Assembly: GCF_900220975.1 (NCBI RefSeq)
Contig: NZ_OBQD01000013.1
Location: 1 to 64,000 of the forward strand
Direction of reading: 5' to 3'
DNA: 64,000 nucleotides
DNA from: Rhizobium subbaraonis
Lineage (GTDB): Bacteria; Pseudomonadota; Alphaproteobacteria; Rhizobiales; Rhizobiaceae
Under the pieces are notes generated by a model, which was not told the origin of the DNA, ran no database searches, and was given only the letters and a program-made list of their open reading frames with translations. Below, piece after piece: positions 34,157-42,471 of this stretch (positions are counted from its first letter, which is position 1; the number at the start of each line of letters is the position of its first letter). The position numbers and the translations under genes are program-made.

Positions 34157-34316
34157 CCGTGGCATCCTGTGCTGCAACAGGATCTCCACCTTCGTCCCGC
34201 CGTGCGGTGCGGAGCGGGAGCGCTCCTTTTCTTAACGCAGGCAAATCGGGGCTTGCCGTCGTGCGGCTTCCTCCACGACTGCCACAGAAAAGAGGGACAG
34301 AGTTGCGGCCGTTACT

Positions 34317-34440
34317 GCCGAGGTTCTCGGCGTGATGCCAGCAGCCCGGTCTTCAGGCTGCGACGTGGTTCTCCGCGTCAGACCGCCTGTCCGCTTCACA
34401 TCGTTCCCGCGGACGAACGCCCTACCGGCGTGATGCTCCT
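34317..34440 (+). ncRNA. Five-hairpin structured element, copy 2
   Basis: GCCGAG-gtt-CTCGGC (34317), GCAGCC/GGCTGC (34341/34356), GACGTGG-ttct-CCGCGTC (34362), GTCCGC/GCGGAC (34389/34409), ACGCC-ctacc-GGCGT (34417), then GATGCTCCT. Pair 6 of hairpin 1 is flipped relative to copy 1 (C-G to G-C). The next gene starts 118 bases on. Confidence 0.7.
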
Positions 34441-34557
34441 TCCTCATCGCGCGATCGCTCCTTTCTAGAGCCCGCACCGCCGCATCCGCGCGCCGTGCCG
34501 CATCTCGCGCATCACCATCCACCGCGCACGCCCGCGCCCACCTCCAGGGAGACCCCC

Positions 34558-36123
34558 ATGGGCGACACCATTCGTCTGAAGACCAACCAGCAACGGCTCA
34601 TCGCCAATCTGAGGCACGCCTTCAACCCCTCCTCCATGCTCGGCGAGCTGCTGCAGAACGCCCGTCGCGCGCAAGCGAGCCACATCCGCGTCACCGCCGG
34701 CGACACATCGATCACCGTCGAGGATGACGGCATCGGTATCGCCGATCTGCAATCCCTCCTCTTCATCGCCGAATCCGGCTGGGATGCGGACCTGCAGGCG
34801 CGCGAAAACGCCTTCGGCATGGGCGTCCTGTCGACGCTCTACTTTTCCGAACGGCTGCTCGTGCATTCGGGAGACCGGTCGTTCGGCGCCAGCACGGCGC
34901 AGATCATCGCCGGGGAACCGATCTACGTTTACGAGGCGCCGGTGCGCATCGGCACGGGTATACGGCTCGAAGGCGTGAAATCGCCGACGGAGGGGTTGGT
35001 CCTTTCCGATTGGGTCGGCCAGCAGCTTCGGCGGCTCGCCACCGCCTTTCCCGTCCGCATCTCGTTCAACGGCAGCGAATTGCCGCGTCCCCTTGCCGAT
35101 CCGGCTCTGCCATGGCGAGAAACACCGGTCGGAAAAGTCCTGATCGACCTCGACGCCCAGCGGTTTCAGTGGCGTGCTTTTCTTCAGGGGCTTCCCATCG
35201 GAAAGGACCCGAAAACATCCGAGCATCACATCGTCCTTCTGCGTGACGACATGATCGCCCGCCTTCCCGACCGGCAGCATCTTCTCAACGAACGCGAGGA
35301 CAATCAGCGCATTCAGGAGGCGGTCAGCCAGGCATTCCGGCAAGCCCTGGTCGAGATGAAGGAGGTCATGCCCGCCGAGGAGTTCCTCGACGTCCATGGC
35401 GAGGCCTGCCTGACGTCCTCCAACGCCAATCTCCTCAACGATGTGCCATTTGCCCATCGTTCATGGTTCCGGGACTGGGACGACGTTCCCCCCGGTCACG
35501 CGCATGAATGGGAAGGATGCTTCCGAGACGGTGTCATCGCCGCCGAAGCGCTGACCAGCAACGGCGTATGGCGGATCGAGTCCGACGAGGATGAGGAGGC
35601 TACGGCCGAGGTCTATGTTTGCGCCCGGGGCGGCTTCCTTCTCGATGAGACCCGTCTCCATGCAGGTCATTGGCTGAACCGGGTCACCCGTATCGTCGCA
35701 TCCGATCAAGTGATCGTTCGCCCCGGCGCCATCCTGCATCGGGAAGCCAATGCACCGCTGGCCGAAACGGTCGATCTCGTGCTGACGGATGCGATCCATC
35801 TCAGCCTCGCCGACGATCCGGTGGCGTATCCGGTCTCAGCGGTGCGCAAGGACGGGATCGTTCATCTCACGGCCAGCGCCGCCGGTGTTACACGGCTCAT
35901 CTCCAGCGATGTCTTCGACGACAGATACGAGGAACGTGTCAGAGACGAGGACAGGACAGCCATCTCAACCTTTATGGCGATCGACCTGTCTCAGGACCCG
36001 GCCCGCGCCGTCGAGGCGTTGCTGCCCGAGCATCTGCGCTACGTGCCGCAGCCGAAGCTCGCCAATGTCGTCGTCCGTATGGTCTTCGATGGCGAGGGCA
36101 AGCTGAAAAACGTGATATCCTGA
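34558..36123 (+). CDS. GHKL-type ATPase (HSP90/MutL-like ATP-binding protein)
   Basis: A 521-residue protein. The N box is MLGELLQNARRAQA, the G1 box VEDDGIGIADLQS and the G2 box NAFGMGVLSTLYF, a Bergerat fold in the first 180 residues. The rest is unassigned. ATP-binding proteins of this kind recur in this ICE class with unknown role; a chaperone or DNA-processing function is possible. ATG 34558 follows a purine-rich CAGGGAGA site. Confidence 0.8.
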   Translation: MGDTIRLKTNQQRLIANLRHAFNPSSMLGELLQNARRAQASHIRVTAGDTSITVEDDGIGIADLQSLLFIAESGWDADLQARENAFGMGVLSTLYFSERLLVHSGDRSFGASTAQIIAGEPIYVYEAPVRIGTGIRLEGVKSPTEGLVLSDWVGQQLRRLATAFPVRISFNGSELPRPLADPALPWRETPVGKVLIDLDAQRFQWRAFLQGLPIGKDPKTSEHHIVLLRDDMIARLPDRQHLLNEREDNQRIQEAVSQAFRQALVEMKEVMPAEEFLDVHGEACLTSSNANLLNDVPFAHRSWFRDWDDVPPGHAHEWEGCFRDGVIAAEALTSNGVWRIESDEDEEATAEVYVCARGGFLLDETRLHAGHWLNRVTRIVASDQVIVRPGAILHREANAPLAETVDLVLTDAIHLSLADDPVAYPVSAVRKDGIVHLTASAAGVTRLISSDVFDDRYEERVRDEDRTAISTFMAIDLSQDPARAVEALLPEHLRYVPQPKLANVVVRMVFDGEGKLKNVIS

Positions 36124-36235
36124 CAAACCTGCGGGCGCTCTTCGGAGCGCCCATTCTTTTGAAATCGGGGCGGATCACTGTGCCGTTTCCGGCACGACGG
36201 GCGCGTCCTCACACGCCATGCTGGCCTCATATGTC

Positions 36236-36366
36236 GCTGATGTCTTCAGCACATGCCAGCAGTCCCGGTCTTTTACGACTGCGCCACGGTTTCCACGTGG
36301 TCGACCGATCCAGTCCGCTTCGCATCATTCTTTGCGGACAAACGCCTCCCAGCGTTCGATGCTCCC
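36236..36366 (+). ncRNA. Five-hairpin structured element, copy 3
   Basis: GCTGA/TCAGC (36236/36246), GCAGTC/GACTGC (36259/36277), CCACG/CGTGG (36284/36296), GTCCGC/GCGGAC (36313/36334), AACGC-ctccca-GCGTT (36341), tail GATGCTCCC. Several pairs differ from copy 1 by double changes that keep pairing. An intrinsic terminator follows at 36435. Confidence 0.7.
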
Positions 36367-36434
36367 AGCCCTCGAATTCCAGGGCATTTCGAAAGGCTCT
36401 GCGTTTCGACGCCTTGCCTCTCCCTCCATCACCA

Positions 36435-36463
36435 CCTGAACCCCTCACCGGGTTCAGGTTTTT
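36435..36463 (+). terminator. Intrinsic terminator downstream of element copy 3
   Basis: CCTGAACCC-ctcacc-GGGTTCAGG followed by TTTTT. It ends 59 bases before the next gene start, so it closes a transcript that contains element copy 3, or acts as a leader attenuator. Confidence 0.85.
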
Positions 36464-36521
36464 CCGCGGATGTCATCGTCCGCAGGACATGGCTCCGCGC
36501 CTTCATCCGAAAGGGCTTGCC

Positions 36522-37214
36522 ATGGCCAACAATTACTATGACGGAACCGGCGTTCTCGTTCTCGATGCAGTCACGCCGATCATCAATGCCCTCTTTGAGG
36601 GTTACGCGCTCGATGCCGACTATCCCGGCAGCGGTGACGCCTACATTGCGCTCGTTGCCGAATCCAATAGTCCCGACTGGGACGACATCATGCAAAACCT
36701 GCTGGATCTCGCCGAAGCTTGGAGTATTCCGGTGAGCAATCGGGAAGAACCGACGATCCAGTCGGTGCTTCGCGATTTCGTGAGCTTCTTCGGCCCGAGC
36801 GATCAAGGCCGTCTGGCGCAGCTCTTGCACCTGATCGAGCATCATACCTTCGACAACGAGGCCGACCTCGAAGAGCTGTTCCTGATTGCGACCTGCTTCA
36901 ACGACGGCCACAATCTGACAGCGGTAAAGTTCGAGGGTTGCTGGCACTGCGACAAGCCGCGCCTGTTCGAGTTTGGCGGCAACAGCATCTTCATCAGCCG
37001 CCGGCTCAATCTCTCCATCGACACATCCCGCCCCTTGGAGATGTTCGACAATCTGCACCAGGCTCTTGTCGATAACGACCTGCCTGCGGCGGCGGCCCTC
37101 ATCGTCAACGAAACGACGCGCCTTCTCGCCGGCGTCGCCGATCCCGAGGCCCAGGCGACGCTGCGAAAGCTGGTCGCCGAACGCCTGCTGCAATCCCCGT
37201 CACCAGCCCCCTGA
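36522..37214 (+). CDS. Hypothetical ICE protein (230 residues)
   Basis: MANNYYDGTGVLVLDAVTPI opens a 230-residue acidic protein of unknown family, with FVSFFGPSDQGRLAQLLHLI and a TCFNDGHNLTAVKFEGCWHC segment. The two Cys and His there could bind metal. Upstream in-frame sequence is non-coding spacer with element copy 3 and a terminator. Conserved in similar ICEs as far as its neighbourhood suggests; function unknown. Confidence 0.65.
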   Translation: MANNYYDGTGVLVLDAVTPIINALFEGYALDADYPGSGDAYIALVAESNSPDWDDIMQNLLDLAEAWSIPVSNREEPTIQSVLRDFVSFFGPSDQGRLAQLLHLIEHHTFDNEADLEELFLIATCFNDGHNLTAVKFEGCWHCDKPRLFEFGGNSIFISRRLNLSIDTSRPLEMFDNLHQALVDNDLPAAAALIVNETTRLLAGVADPEAQATLRKLVAERLLQSPSPAP

Positions 37215-37296
37215 ACACAGGGGCGTCTTTCCTCACCCGCCGGGGCCTGCTCCCCTCGGGGCCGCCACCGGCATTTACTCCCCCTGGAGGATGACC

Positions 37297-38034
37297 ATGA
37301 CCTCAACCTCAAATCCCTTCGTTCGGGGATATAGAAACCTTCATATCGAACGGACGCTGGTGCTGACGACGGAGGAGAACTCCTCGCTGATCCATATTCC
37401 GTTGCATCGCTCGCAGCACGACCTGCCGAGCCACGCGTTGCGATCCCGCAAGTGCCTTTTCAACGGCGATTTCGGGCTTGTCGTGACCGATAGGGAAATT
37501 CCGCCCGAACTCAGGGCATCATGCAGCGAACGCGGATATGTCCGCGATGTCGTCTATTCCATCGTCAGTCATGAGGACGACGTCATTCATCACATTGGCG
37601 ACTGCGGCGCGCTCAATCTCGCGAAGGAGGTTGTCGAGCGCCTGACCTTCGAGACAGGTCGCTATAGCCGGTCCTGGGAAATCAGCACCGCTCATATCAC
37701 GCACGAGTCCGCAAGCTACCTCCCCGAGTTGGCCGATATCGCTACGCCGACCGGCTTCCTGTTCGTCGCTTTTCGCATTCCTTATTGCGAGGCCATCGGC
37801 GTCAAACTGATCGCCACCCCCTGGACGGACGAAAACCTCCAGCACGTCGAAGGCATCAGCGCAGAGGACCTACGTCGGCGACATCTCGCCAAAGGTATGC
37901 CGGCGTCCCTCGCGGACGTGCTCCATCTGGCCGCGCTGGCCGATATCCGGTTCCTGATCTTCGATGCCGATGCACCGCTGCTCGACGGCCTGCCGGTCTA
38001 TGAAGAAGACGCAGGATCTACCGGAAACGACTGA
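37297..38034 (+). CDS. Hypothetical ICE protein (245 residues)
   Basis: A 245-residue protein starting MTSTSNPFVRGYRNLHIERT; CTGGAGG ends 6 bases before this ATG, favouring it over the ATG at 37291. It has no recognised domain. It is preceded by a short spacer with a CGGGG/CCCC hairpin and followed by an intrinsic terminator at 38057. Confidence 0.65.
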   Translation: MTSTSNPFVRGYRNLHIERTLVLTTEENSSLIHIPLHRSQHDLPSHALRSRKCLFNGDFGLVVTDREIPPELRASCSERGYVRDVVYSIVSHEDDVIHHIGDCGALNLAKEVVERLTFETGRYSRSWEISTAHITHESASYLPELADIATPTGFLFVAFRIPYCEAIGVKLIATPWTDENLQHVEGISAEDLRRRHLAKGMPASLADVLHLAALADIRFLIFDADAPLLDGLPVYEEDAGSTGND

Positions 38035-38056
38035 TCAGACCACAATGCGAATTTTG

Positions 38057-38078
38057 AGCCCCTTCCGAGGGGCTTTTT
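38057..38078 (+). terminator. Intrinsic terminator
   Basis: AGCCCCT-tccg-AGGGGCT with the run TTTTT. It starts 22 bases after the stop of the preceding gene and ends its transcript. Confidence 0.88.
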
Positions 38079-38167
38079 CTTTGCCCGCCGATCGAATGCG
38101 GTGATCGCCGGATGCCGATTGCCGCGTGCCTGACGCGCCTCGGCAATGCCATTCTCGCCGCATGTTC

Positions 38168-38230
38168 GCTGGCGTCGCCGGCAACATCCCAGGCAGTCGA
38201 GACCTTGAAGACTGCGGCGCGGCTCGCCGT
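38168..38230 (+). ncRNA. Five-hairpin structured element, partial copy
   Basis: GCTGGC-gtc-GCCGGC (38168) and GCAGTC-N11-GACTGC (38193/38210) match hairpins 1 and 2 of the full copies in pairing, loop length and spacing; GGCG/CGCC (38216/38225) may be hairpin 3. Hairpins 4 and 5 are not recognisable. It lies about 100 bases before the gene at 38333. Confidence 0.5.
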
Positions 38231-38332
38231 TCCGGTCATTTTCCTCACAGGGCATTGAGCCCGATTTTCCAACCCTCAAGGGATCACCTCCCTTGCGGAC
38301 GGGGTCCCTTCTCTTCCCAAGGGAGTCACCCC

Positions 38333-39124
38333 ATGGACCGTGCAGCCATTCGCACGCAATTGCAGACGCTCGTTGCGCCCCATGTTCCGCGCAACGCCCG
38401 CCGCTACAAGTATCGCGTTTTCGACGGGCAGCCGCAAGAATCGGCCCTCGGTTTCCGTGTCGACCCGCAGCCTTTCGAGGGCAAGGTGATCGCCACGACC
38501 GACGAGGCCATCGTCGTCCAGACGGGGCGCACGGAGTTCGCGGTGGTCGACCGGAGCCTTGCCACCGAAGTGCCCGCAGCGGGGACGAAGGTGTTGGTCA
38601 AGCCCTACGCCCGCCGGCGGTTCGACGGCGAGCGCGCGGACACGCCGGAGGTGCGCACCGAATATGGTTCGGACGGCACACCCTACACCGTGAAGAGCAT
38701 GATCCTCGGTTCCGCGCCGGCGAAGCTGCCGATCCCGGAACCCAAGTGCCCGGAACTGCGCGACCTCATCGAGCAGTTGGAGAAGCTGCCGGCTCCGGAC
38801 GGCTTCCGCGCCATCACGCATATGCTGGTGGATGCTGGCGCCAAGGATTTCGCATGGGTCGACCCGAAGCCGGGCGACATCATCAAAACGCCGCCGGCGA
38901 TCAGCTTCACCGTCGATACCGCGAAGTTCAAGGGGCGCGTCGCCGTGATCTACGACCGCGGCGCCGACGTCTATGTCGTCGAGCTTCATGACGGCGAAGA
39001 GCGCATCGACAACGTCTACTTCGACACGCTCGGGGCGACGCTGGCGAGCCTCATCGATGACGGCACCTGGCGCCTGATCCAGGTCGAGGTTCTGACACCC
39101 GGCCGCAGGCAGACCCGTCACTGA
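38333..39124 (+). CDS. Hypothetical ICE protein (263 residues)
   Basis: A 263-residue protein beginning MDRAAIRTQLQTLVAPHVPR. The pattern GKVIATTDEAIVVQTGRTEF and VLVKPYARRRFDGERADTPE suggests a beta-rich N-terminal domain, followed by a helical part and a second beta-rich part. No family is recognised. It forms its own transcription unit after the terminator at 38057. Confidence 0.65.
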   Translation: MDRAAIRTQLQTLVAPHVPRNARRYKYRVFDGQPQESALGFRVDPQPFEGKVIATTDEAIVVQTGRTEFAVVDRSLATEVPAAGTKVLVKPYARRRFDGERADTPEVRTEYGSDGTPYTVKSMILGSAPAKLPIPEPKCPELRDLIEQLEKLPAPDGFRAITHMLVDAGAKDFAWVDPKPGDIIKTPPAISFTVDTAKFKGRVAVIYDRGADVYVVELHDGEERIDNVYFDTLGATLASLIDDGTWRLIQVEVLTPGRRQTRH

Positions 39125-39246
39125 TCCCTGGATCGGCTTCATTCGTCGCATCTGGTTTCCCGTCCTCGCGGCGGGAAGCCACTTTCTCGCAGGCTCATCC
39201 GAATGGCGGAACGCCTGCCTTCTTTCCTCAGCAAGTGGAGATCATC

Positions 39247-39603
39247 ATGCTGCGCTTCAGAAACGCCGACTTGCGGCCCGTCATCACCGAGGCACTGCAA
39301 AACAAGTGCAAGCTCATCCTCGTCAAGGACCAGGGCGTCTATTTCATGTCCGAACGCGGGGAGCAAACGCCCGAAGGACGGCGGAAGTTGCTTGCCTACG
39401 CGGTCGGTTGCAATCCGGACGTCGACCCGTTCGACGACTGGTGGGAACTGGCGCGCGCCGAACTCGGCGGCGACGATTTCGCGGAATATATCGACCCGGC
39501 GAACCTTGTCTTCGAGCGCGTGCTCAACAGCCAGGACGATATCCAGGTCAAGGCGACCGAGAAGCATCTCACGATCGAGATCTTCCGCGTCGACGAAATC
39601 TGA
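39247..39603 (+). CDS. DUF3085-like ICE protein
   Basis: A 118-residue protein. VKDQGVYFMSERGEQ, LAYAVGCNPDVDPFDDWWEL and ARAELGGDDFAEYIDP match the DUF3085 core, seen in alphaproteobacterial plasmids and ICEs. Function unknown. A TTCCCG/CGGGAA hairpin lies in the spacer before it (39157-39177). Confidence 0.8.
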   Translation: MLRFRNADLRPVITEALQNKCKLILVKDQGVYFMSERGEQTPEGRRKLLAYAVGCNPDVDPFDDWWELARAELGGDDFAEYIDPANLVFERVLNSQDDIQVKATEKHLTIEIFRVDEI

Positions 39604-39605
39604 TC

Positions 39606-39664
39606 GGCAGCATAGCTGCCTCTCGCCTCAATCGCCTGCCTGCACGCCGCCATTGGCGTGCAGG
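39606..39664 (+). terminator. Hairpin pair downstream of the DUF3085 gene
   Basis: GGCAGC-ata-GCTGCC (39606-39620) and CCTGCACGCC-gccatt-GGCGTGCAGG (39639-39664, 10 bp). Only ATTTCG follows, so termination is plausible but not certain. The rest of the gap to 39872 holds no gene I can see; 39760-39850 is relatively AT-rich and may hold a promoter. Confidence 0.55.
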
Positions 39665-39872
39665 ATTTCGCTCCCGTGGCGGGAGGTTCGACCGCCCTGC
39701 TACCGCTCTGCTCCGGTATGGAGCGATGACCGGGGAGAAAGCACCGTAGCGCGATGGGACGGTTAACCCTTATTGCTGCCAAAGATCGATGAGACATGGA
39801 ATTGCTACGACAACCTGACCGTGAATTCATAGGCTTCCGGCATTAGCGCCATCGATTACCAGGAGAGAGCCC

Positions 39873-40187
39873 ATGTCGTCCGATCAATCCCACACGTTCT
39901 ACACGTTTGTCGTCGGAAAACATGACGCCGGCGATCGCTGGCACAACGACGGACATGACGGCCCTTTCTTTGAAACAGAAGGGGAGGCACGCGAGGCCAT
40001 CCTGGATTTTTTCGACTTCAGGAAGGTCGAGGACAAAGTTGAAGACGGCCCGCCGCCACCGATGCAGCTCGAGAAGATCGTGACCGTTCCCGTCACCAGG
40101 GAAGCGCTCCTCGCGCTGCTCAACGACGGCGTCGGCGCCATCGTGCAGCACTACGAGACTATCGAGACCATTGACGGAGGGCGCTGA
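39873..40187 (+). CDS. Hypothetical ICE protein next to XRE regulator
   Basis: A 104-residue acidic protein (MSSDQSHTFYTFVVGKHDAG start, C-terminal LLALLNDGVGAIVQHYETIE). Its stop directly abuts the GTG start of the XRE gene, so the pair is co-translated. It could be a partner of the regulator, but no family is recognised. Confidence 0.65.
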   Translation: MSSDQSHTFYTFVVGKHDAGDRWHNDGHDGPFFETEGEAREAILDFFDFRKVEDKVEDGPPPPMQLEKIVTVPVTREALLALLNDGVGAIVQHYETIETIDGGR

Positions 40188-40595
40188 GTGCCAAAACAAC
40201 CGAACCCGATCGATGTCCAGGTGGGCGAAAAGATCAGGATGCGCCGCCGCCTGCTTGGTATCAGCCAGGAAACGCTGGGCACCGCCCTCGGCGTCACCTT
40301 CCAGCAGGTTCAGAAGTACGAGAAGGGCACGAACAGGGTGAGCGCCAGCCGCCTTCAGAACGTCGCGGAAATCCTGGGCGTGTCGCCGTCATACTTCTTC
40401 TCCGGCGAGGGCGAACCTGGTGACAGGGAGAGTGCGAGCGCGACCGAAATCGCCGACTTCGTTTCCTCCCGCGAAGGCCTCGACCTCAACATCGCCTATT
40501 CCCGGATCGGCTCACGCGCCCTCAGACGCAGAATCCTCGGCCTGGTCACCGCGCTCGCTGACGGCACCGCCGATGTCGGGAATGAGATGCCCTGA
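40188..40595 (+). CDS. XRE-family HTH regulator
   Basis: A 135-residue regulator: VGEKIRMRRRLLGISQETLG, YEKGTNRVSASRLQNVAEIL and a C-terminal LRRRILGLVTALAD. It begins with GTG, 6 bases after GGAGGG. It is of the same type as the regulator at 14399 outside the ICE. It probably controls ICE genes. A strong terminator follows. Confidence 0.9.
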   Translation: MPKQPNPIDVQVGEKIRMRRRLLGISQETLGTALGVTFQQVQKYEKGTNRVSASRLQNVAEILGVSPSYFFSGEGEPGDRESASATEIADFVSSREGLDLNIAYSRIGSRALRRRILGLVTALADGTADVGNEMP

Positions 40596-40679
40596 ACAGG
40601 CGCGATTCCCGCCGTTGGCTCGTCGAGCATAGTCCAGCCTATTCTTCCCCGCGTCGCTCCAACAGATGTGACGCCGCCT

Positions 40680-40705
40680 GCCCCGCCTCCGTGGCGGGGC
40701 TTTTT
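40680..40705 (+). terminator. Intrinsic terminator after the XRE gene
   Basis: GCCCCGCC-tccgt-GGCGGGGC followed by TTTTT. The 8-bp perfect GC stem closes the 39873-40595 operon. Confidence 0.9.
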
Positions 40706-40732
40706 CGTTGTGCTCATTCTCGATTCCGGCGC

Positions 40733-40769
40733 TTGACTCCTTCATTAAAAATGAGAACATATAGAGAAC
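40733..40769 (+). promoter_or_regulatory. Promoter with alphaproteobacterial LexA-type box
   Basis: TTGACT (40733) is a good -35. GAAC (40755-40758) and GAAC (40766-40769) are separated by exactly 7 bases. GTTC-N7-GTTC is the LexA box of Alphaproteobacteria, and this is its reverse complement. It lies 14-28 bases before the start at 40783 and would cover the -10 region, so repression until DNA damage is likely. Confidence 0.65.
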
Positions 40770-40782
40770 AATGGAGGTTGCC

Positions 40783-40950
40783 ATGCAGACCGACAGTATC
40801 GAAAAAGCCCTTGCCGAAGTCGCCGCCTGCCGCGCGCTGAGGGAGAGACAACTCGCCCTTCGCGCGGAAAACCAACGCAAGCTGGAAGCAGTCGCAAAGC
40901 CGCTTTATGTGCTGAAGAGCAAGAAGCAGCTGGAGTTGCGCCTTCAATGA
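40783..40950 (+). CDS. Small helical protein (55 residues), probably SOS-controlled
   Basis: A 55-residue Lys/Arg/Glu-rich, probably coiled-coil protein (MQTDSIEKALAEVAACRALR start). The region before it carries a TTGACT -35 and a LexA-type box. It overlaps the next gene by ATGA. No family recognised. Confidence 0.6.
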   Translation: MQTDSIEKALAEVAACRALRERQLALRAENQRKLEAVAKPLYVLKSKKQLELRLQ

Positions 40951-41132
40951 GCGTGCATCAACGACGGGAGCCGTCCGCACAGGATGAGGCCGCCGAGATC
41001 CTGCGCCTGCACGACGGCAATGCGCTGGAGGCCCTACGAACGCTGATCGCCGAACGTGACGCCGTCGAGGAACGGCTTGCCATCGCGGTGATTGCGATGG
41101 GCCGGGGCTTTACCAGAGGGTGGCGCCCGTAA
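40947..41132 (+). CDS. Small protein (61 residues) coupled to 40783
   Basis: MSVHQRREPSAQDEAAEILR opens a 61-residue helical protein with an AMGRGFTRGWRP tail. The start overlaps the upstream stop (ATGA), so the two small genes form one unit under the LexA-type box. Function unknown. Confidence 0.6.
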   Translation: MSVHQRREPSAQDEAAEILRLHDGNALEALRTLIAERDAVEERLAIAVIAMGRGFTRGWRP

Positions 41133-41176
41133 GCGCCGCTCGTCGACAGTTGCGGTCAGCGCAGACATGCGGCCTT

Positions 41177-41377
41177 CTATTCCGCGGAGAACGGAGCGAG
41201 CTTCAGCAGCAAGGCAGCCAGGGCGATGACGGCGCCTGTCGTGACCACGCCGGCAAGGAAGGAACCCCAGCGTCGCCACAGCCATAGAGCGTAGTCTGTC
41301 CAGGATAGCGACGCCTTCCAGTCGCGATATTCGCGCTTTTGCTCGTCCTCATACGCCTGGTCGGTACGCCAGCCCAT
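41177..41377 (-). CDS. Small single-pass membrane protein
   Basis: A 66-residue protein: cytoplasmic-looking MGWRTDQAYEDEQKREYRDW, then one membrane segment FLAGVVTTGAVIALAALLL. GGGGAGGG lies about 8 bases before this ATG; ATG 41416 is a longer option. Opposite in direction to neighbouring ICE genes. Function unknown. Confidence 0.55.
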   Translation of the reverse strand: MGWRTDQAYEDEQKREYRDWKASLSWTDYALWLWRRWGSFLAGVVTTGAVIALAALLLKLAPFSAE

Positions 41378-41542
41378 TTCGTTGGCCCTCCCCTCGGACC
41401 TTCGGCACTTTAGCATCCATTCGACGGAAGTGCAGACACCCGTACCCACCGGAGTTTTCCGTGTTGGAGAATAGGGACGCGGACCGGAACCGATTTCCGG
41501 TGGCCCCCGGCATCTATCGGTGCAACGCTTTCCCCGTATCTC

Positions 41543-41673
41543 GCTGACTTTGTCGGCGACATGCCCAGGTAGCCACCGATCCTCAAGGCTACGACGCGGT
41601 CCCGGCCGCGTGATCGACCAGTTCGCTCAGGCATCCCCGGCGAACAGCCGCCCTGACCGGCGGTGATGCCATC
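41543..41673 (+). ncRNA. Five-hairpin structured element, copy 4
   Basis: GCTGAC-ttt-GTCGGC (41543), GTAGCC/GGCTAC (41569/41587), ACGCGG-tcccgg-CCGCGT (41594), GTTCGC/GCGAAC (41621/41640), CCGCC-ctgacc-GGCGG (41648), tail GATGCC. Both arms of hairpins 2 and 4 changed together relative to copy 1. GGCATC in the H4 loop can pair with GATGCC. The DUF3577 gene starts 112 bases on. Confidence 0.75.
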
Positions 41674-41785
41674 CTGATCGTTGTGGGATCCTTTGCGATC
41701 CACCAACCAACCCGCGCGGGGGTTACACACCTCCCGCAGGGTCGGTGTGTCTCCGCATTCTTGTCATCAAGTCTGGAGATCCACC

Positions 41786-42364
41786 ATGACCAACACGTCC
41801 GAACGGTCGTTCTTCGACCTGCACATCACCGGTATCGGCTATCTCAATCGCATCCGCGAAGTGACCCCGAAAAAGGGCGATGCGTTCCTCGCCTGCGAAA
41901 TCGCAGCCCTCAATGGTCCGAGCGACGACGTCTCCTATGTGCGTTTCGACACGCGCGTATCGGGCGCCGACGCCCAGCATCTCGTTCGCCGCTGCTTTGA
42001 CGCCGTCGAGGCGGAGAAGAAGGTGATGATCGGGTTCCGTCTTGGCGACCTGTGGACCGACACGTTTACCTATTCGAAGGGAAAGCGTGCCGGCGAGCAG
42101 GGTGTCAGCCTGAAGGCCCGCCTGCTGTTCATCAGCTGGATCAAGGTCGACGGAATCGAGAAGTACAAGGCCGAGCCGAAGCCGGCCGAGACGGAACAGG
42201 AGCCTGACGAAACCGAAACCTCTCCCTCCCCCGAGGAGAAGCCGGTTTCCAAGGCTACCGCTCCCAAGGCGAAGGCCGCCTCGCCCAAGGCAGCCAGGCC
42301 TTCCTCCGAACCGGCCGATGACGCCGCCGATGCGCGCGCACCGGCTATGGCCGAGTCCTTCTGA
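41786..42364 (+). CDS. DUF3577 (STY4534-family) ICE replication protein
   Basis: A 192-residue protein: SFFDLHITGIGYLNRIREVT, KGDAFLACEIAALNGPSDDV and YVRFDTRVSGADAQHLVRRC fit the OB-like DUF3577 domain. A long acidic and Lys/Ala-rich tail follows. Family members are annotated as ICE replication proteins. Element copy 4 lies in its leader. Confidence 0.9.
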   Translation: MTNTSERSFFDLHITGIGYLNRIREVTPKKGDAFLACEIAALNGPSDDVSYVRFDTRVSGADAQHLVRRCFDAVEAEKKVMIGFRLGDLWTDTFTYSKGKRAGEQGVSLKARLLFISWIKVDGIEKYKAEPKPAETEQEPDETETSPSPEEKPVSKATAPKAKAASPKAARPSSEPADDAADARAPAMAESF

Positions 42365-42403
42365 TCACGTAGCTCGTTGGCGCGAGCATACCTTCTCCCC
42401 CCG

Positions 42404-42445
42404 GCCGCGCGCCGCCGCTTTGCCCTTCCGGCGGCGGCGCGCGGC
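42404..42445 (+). repeat. 15-bp GC-only hairpin between DUF3577 and DUF3275 genes
   Basis: GCCGCGCGCCGCCGC (42404-42418) pairs perfectly with GCGGCGGCGCGCGGC (42431-42445) over a 12-base loop. TGTTTCG follows, a weak terminator tail. It would strongly reduce read-through or pause polymerase. Confidence 0.75.
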
Positions 42446-42471
42446 TGTTTCGTCCTCGACAGGAGCGATCC

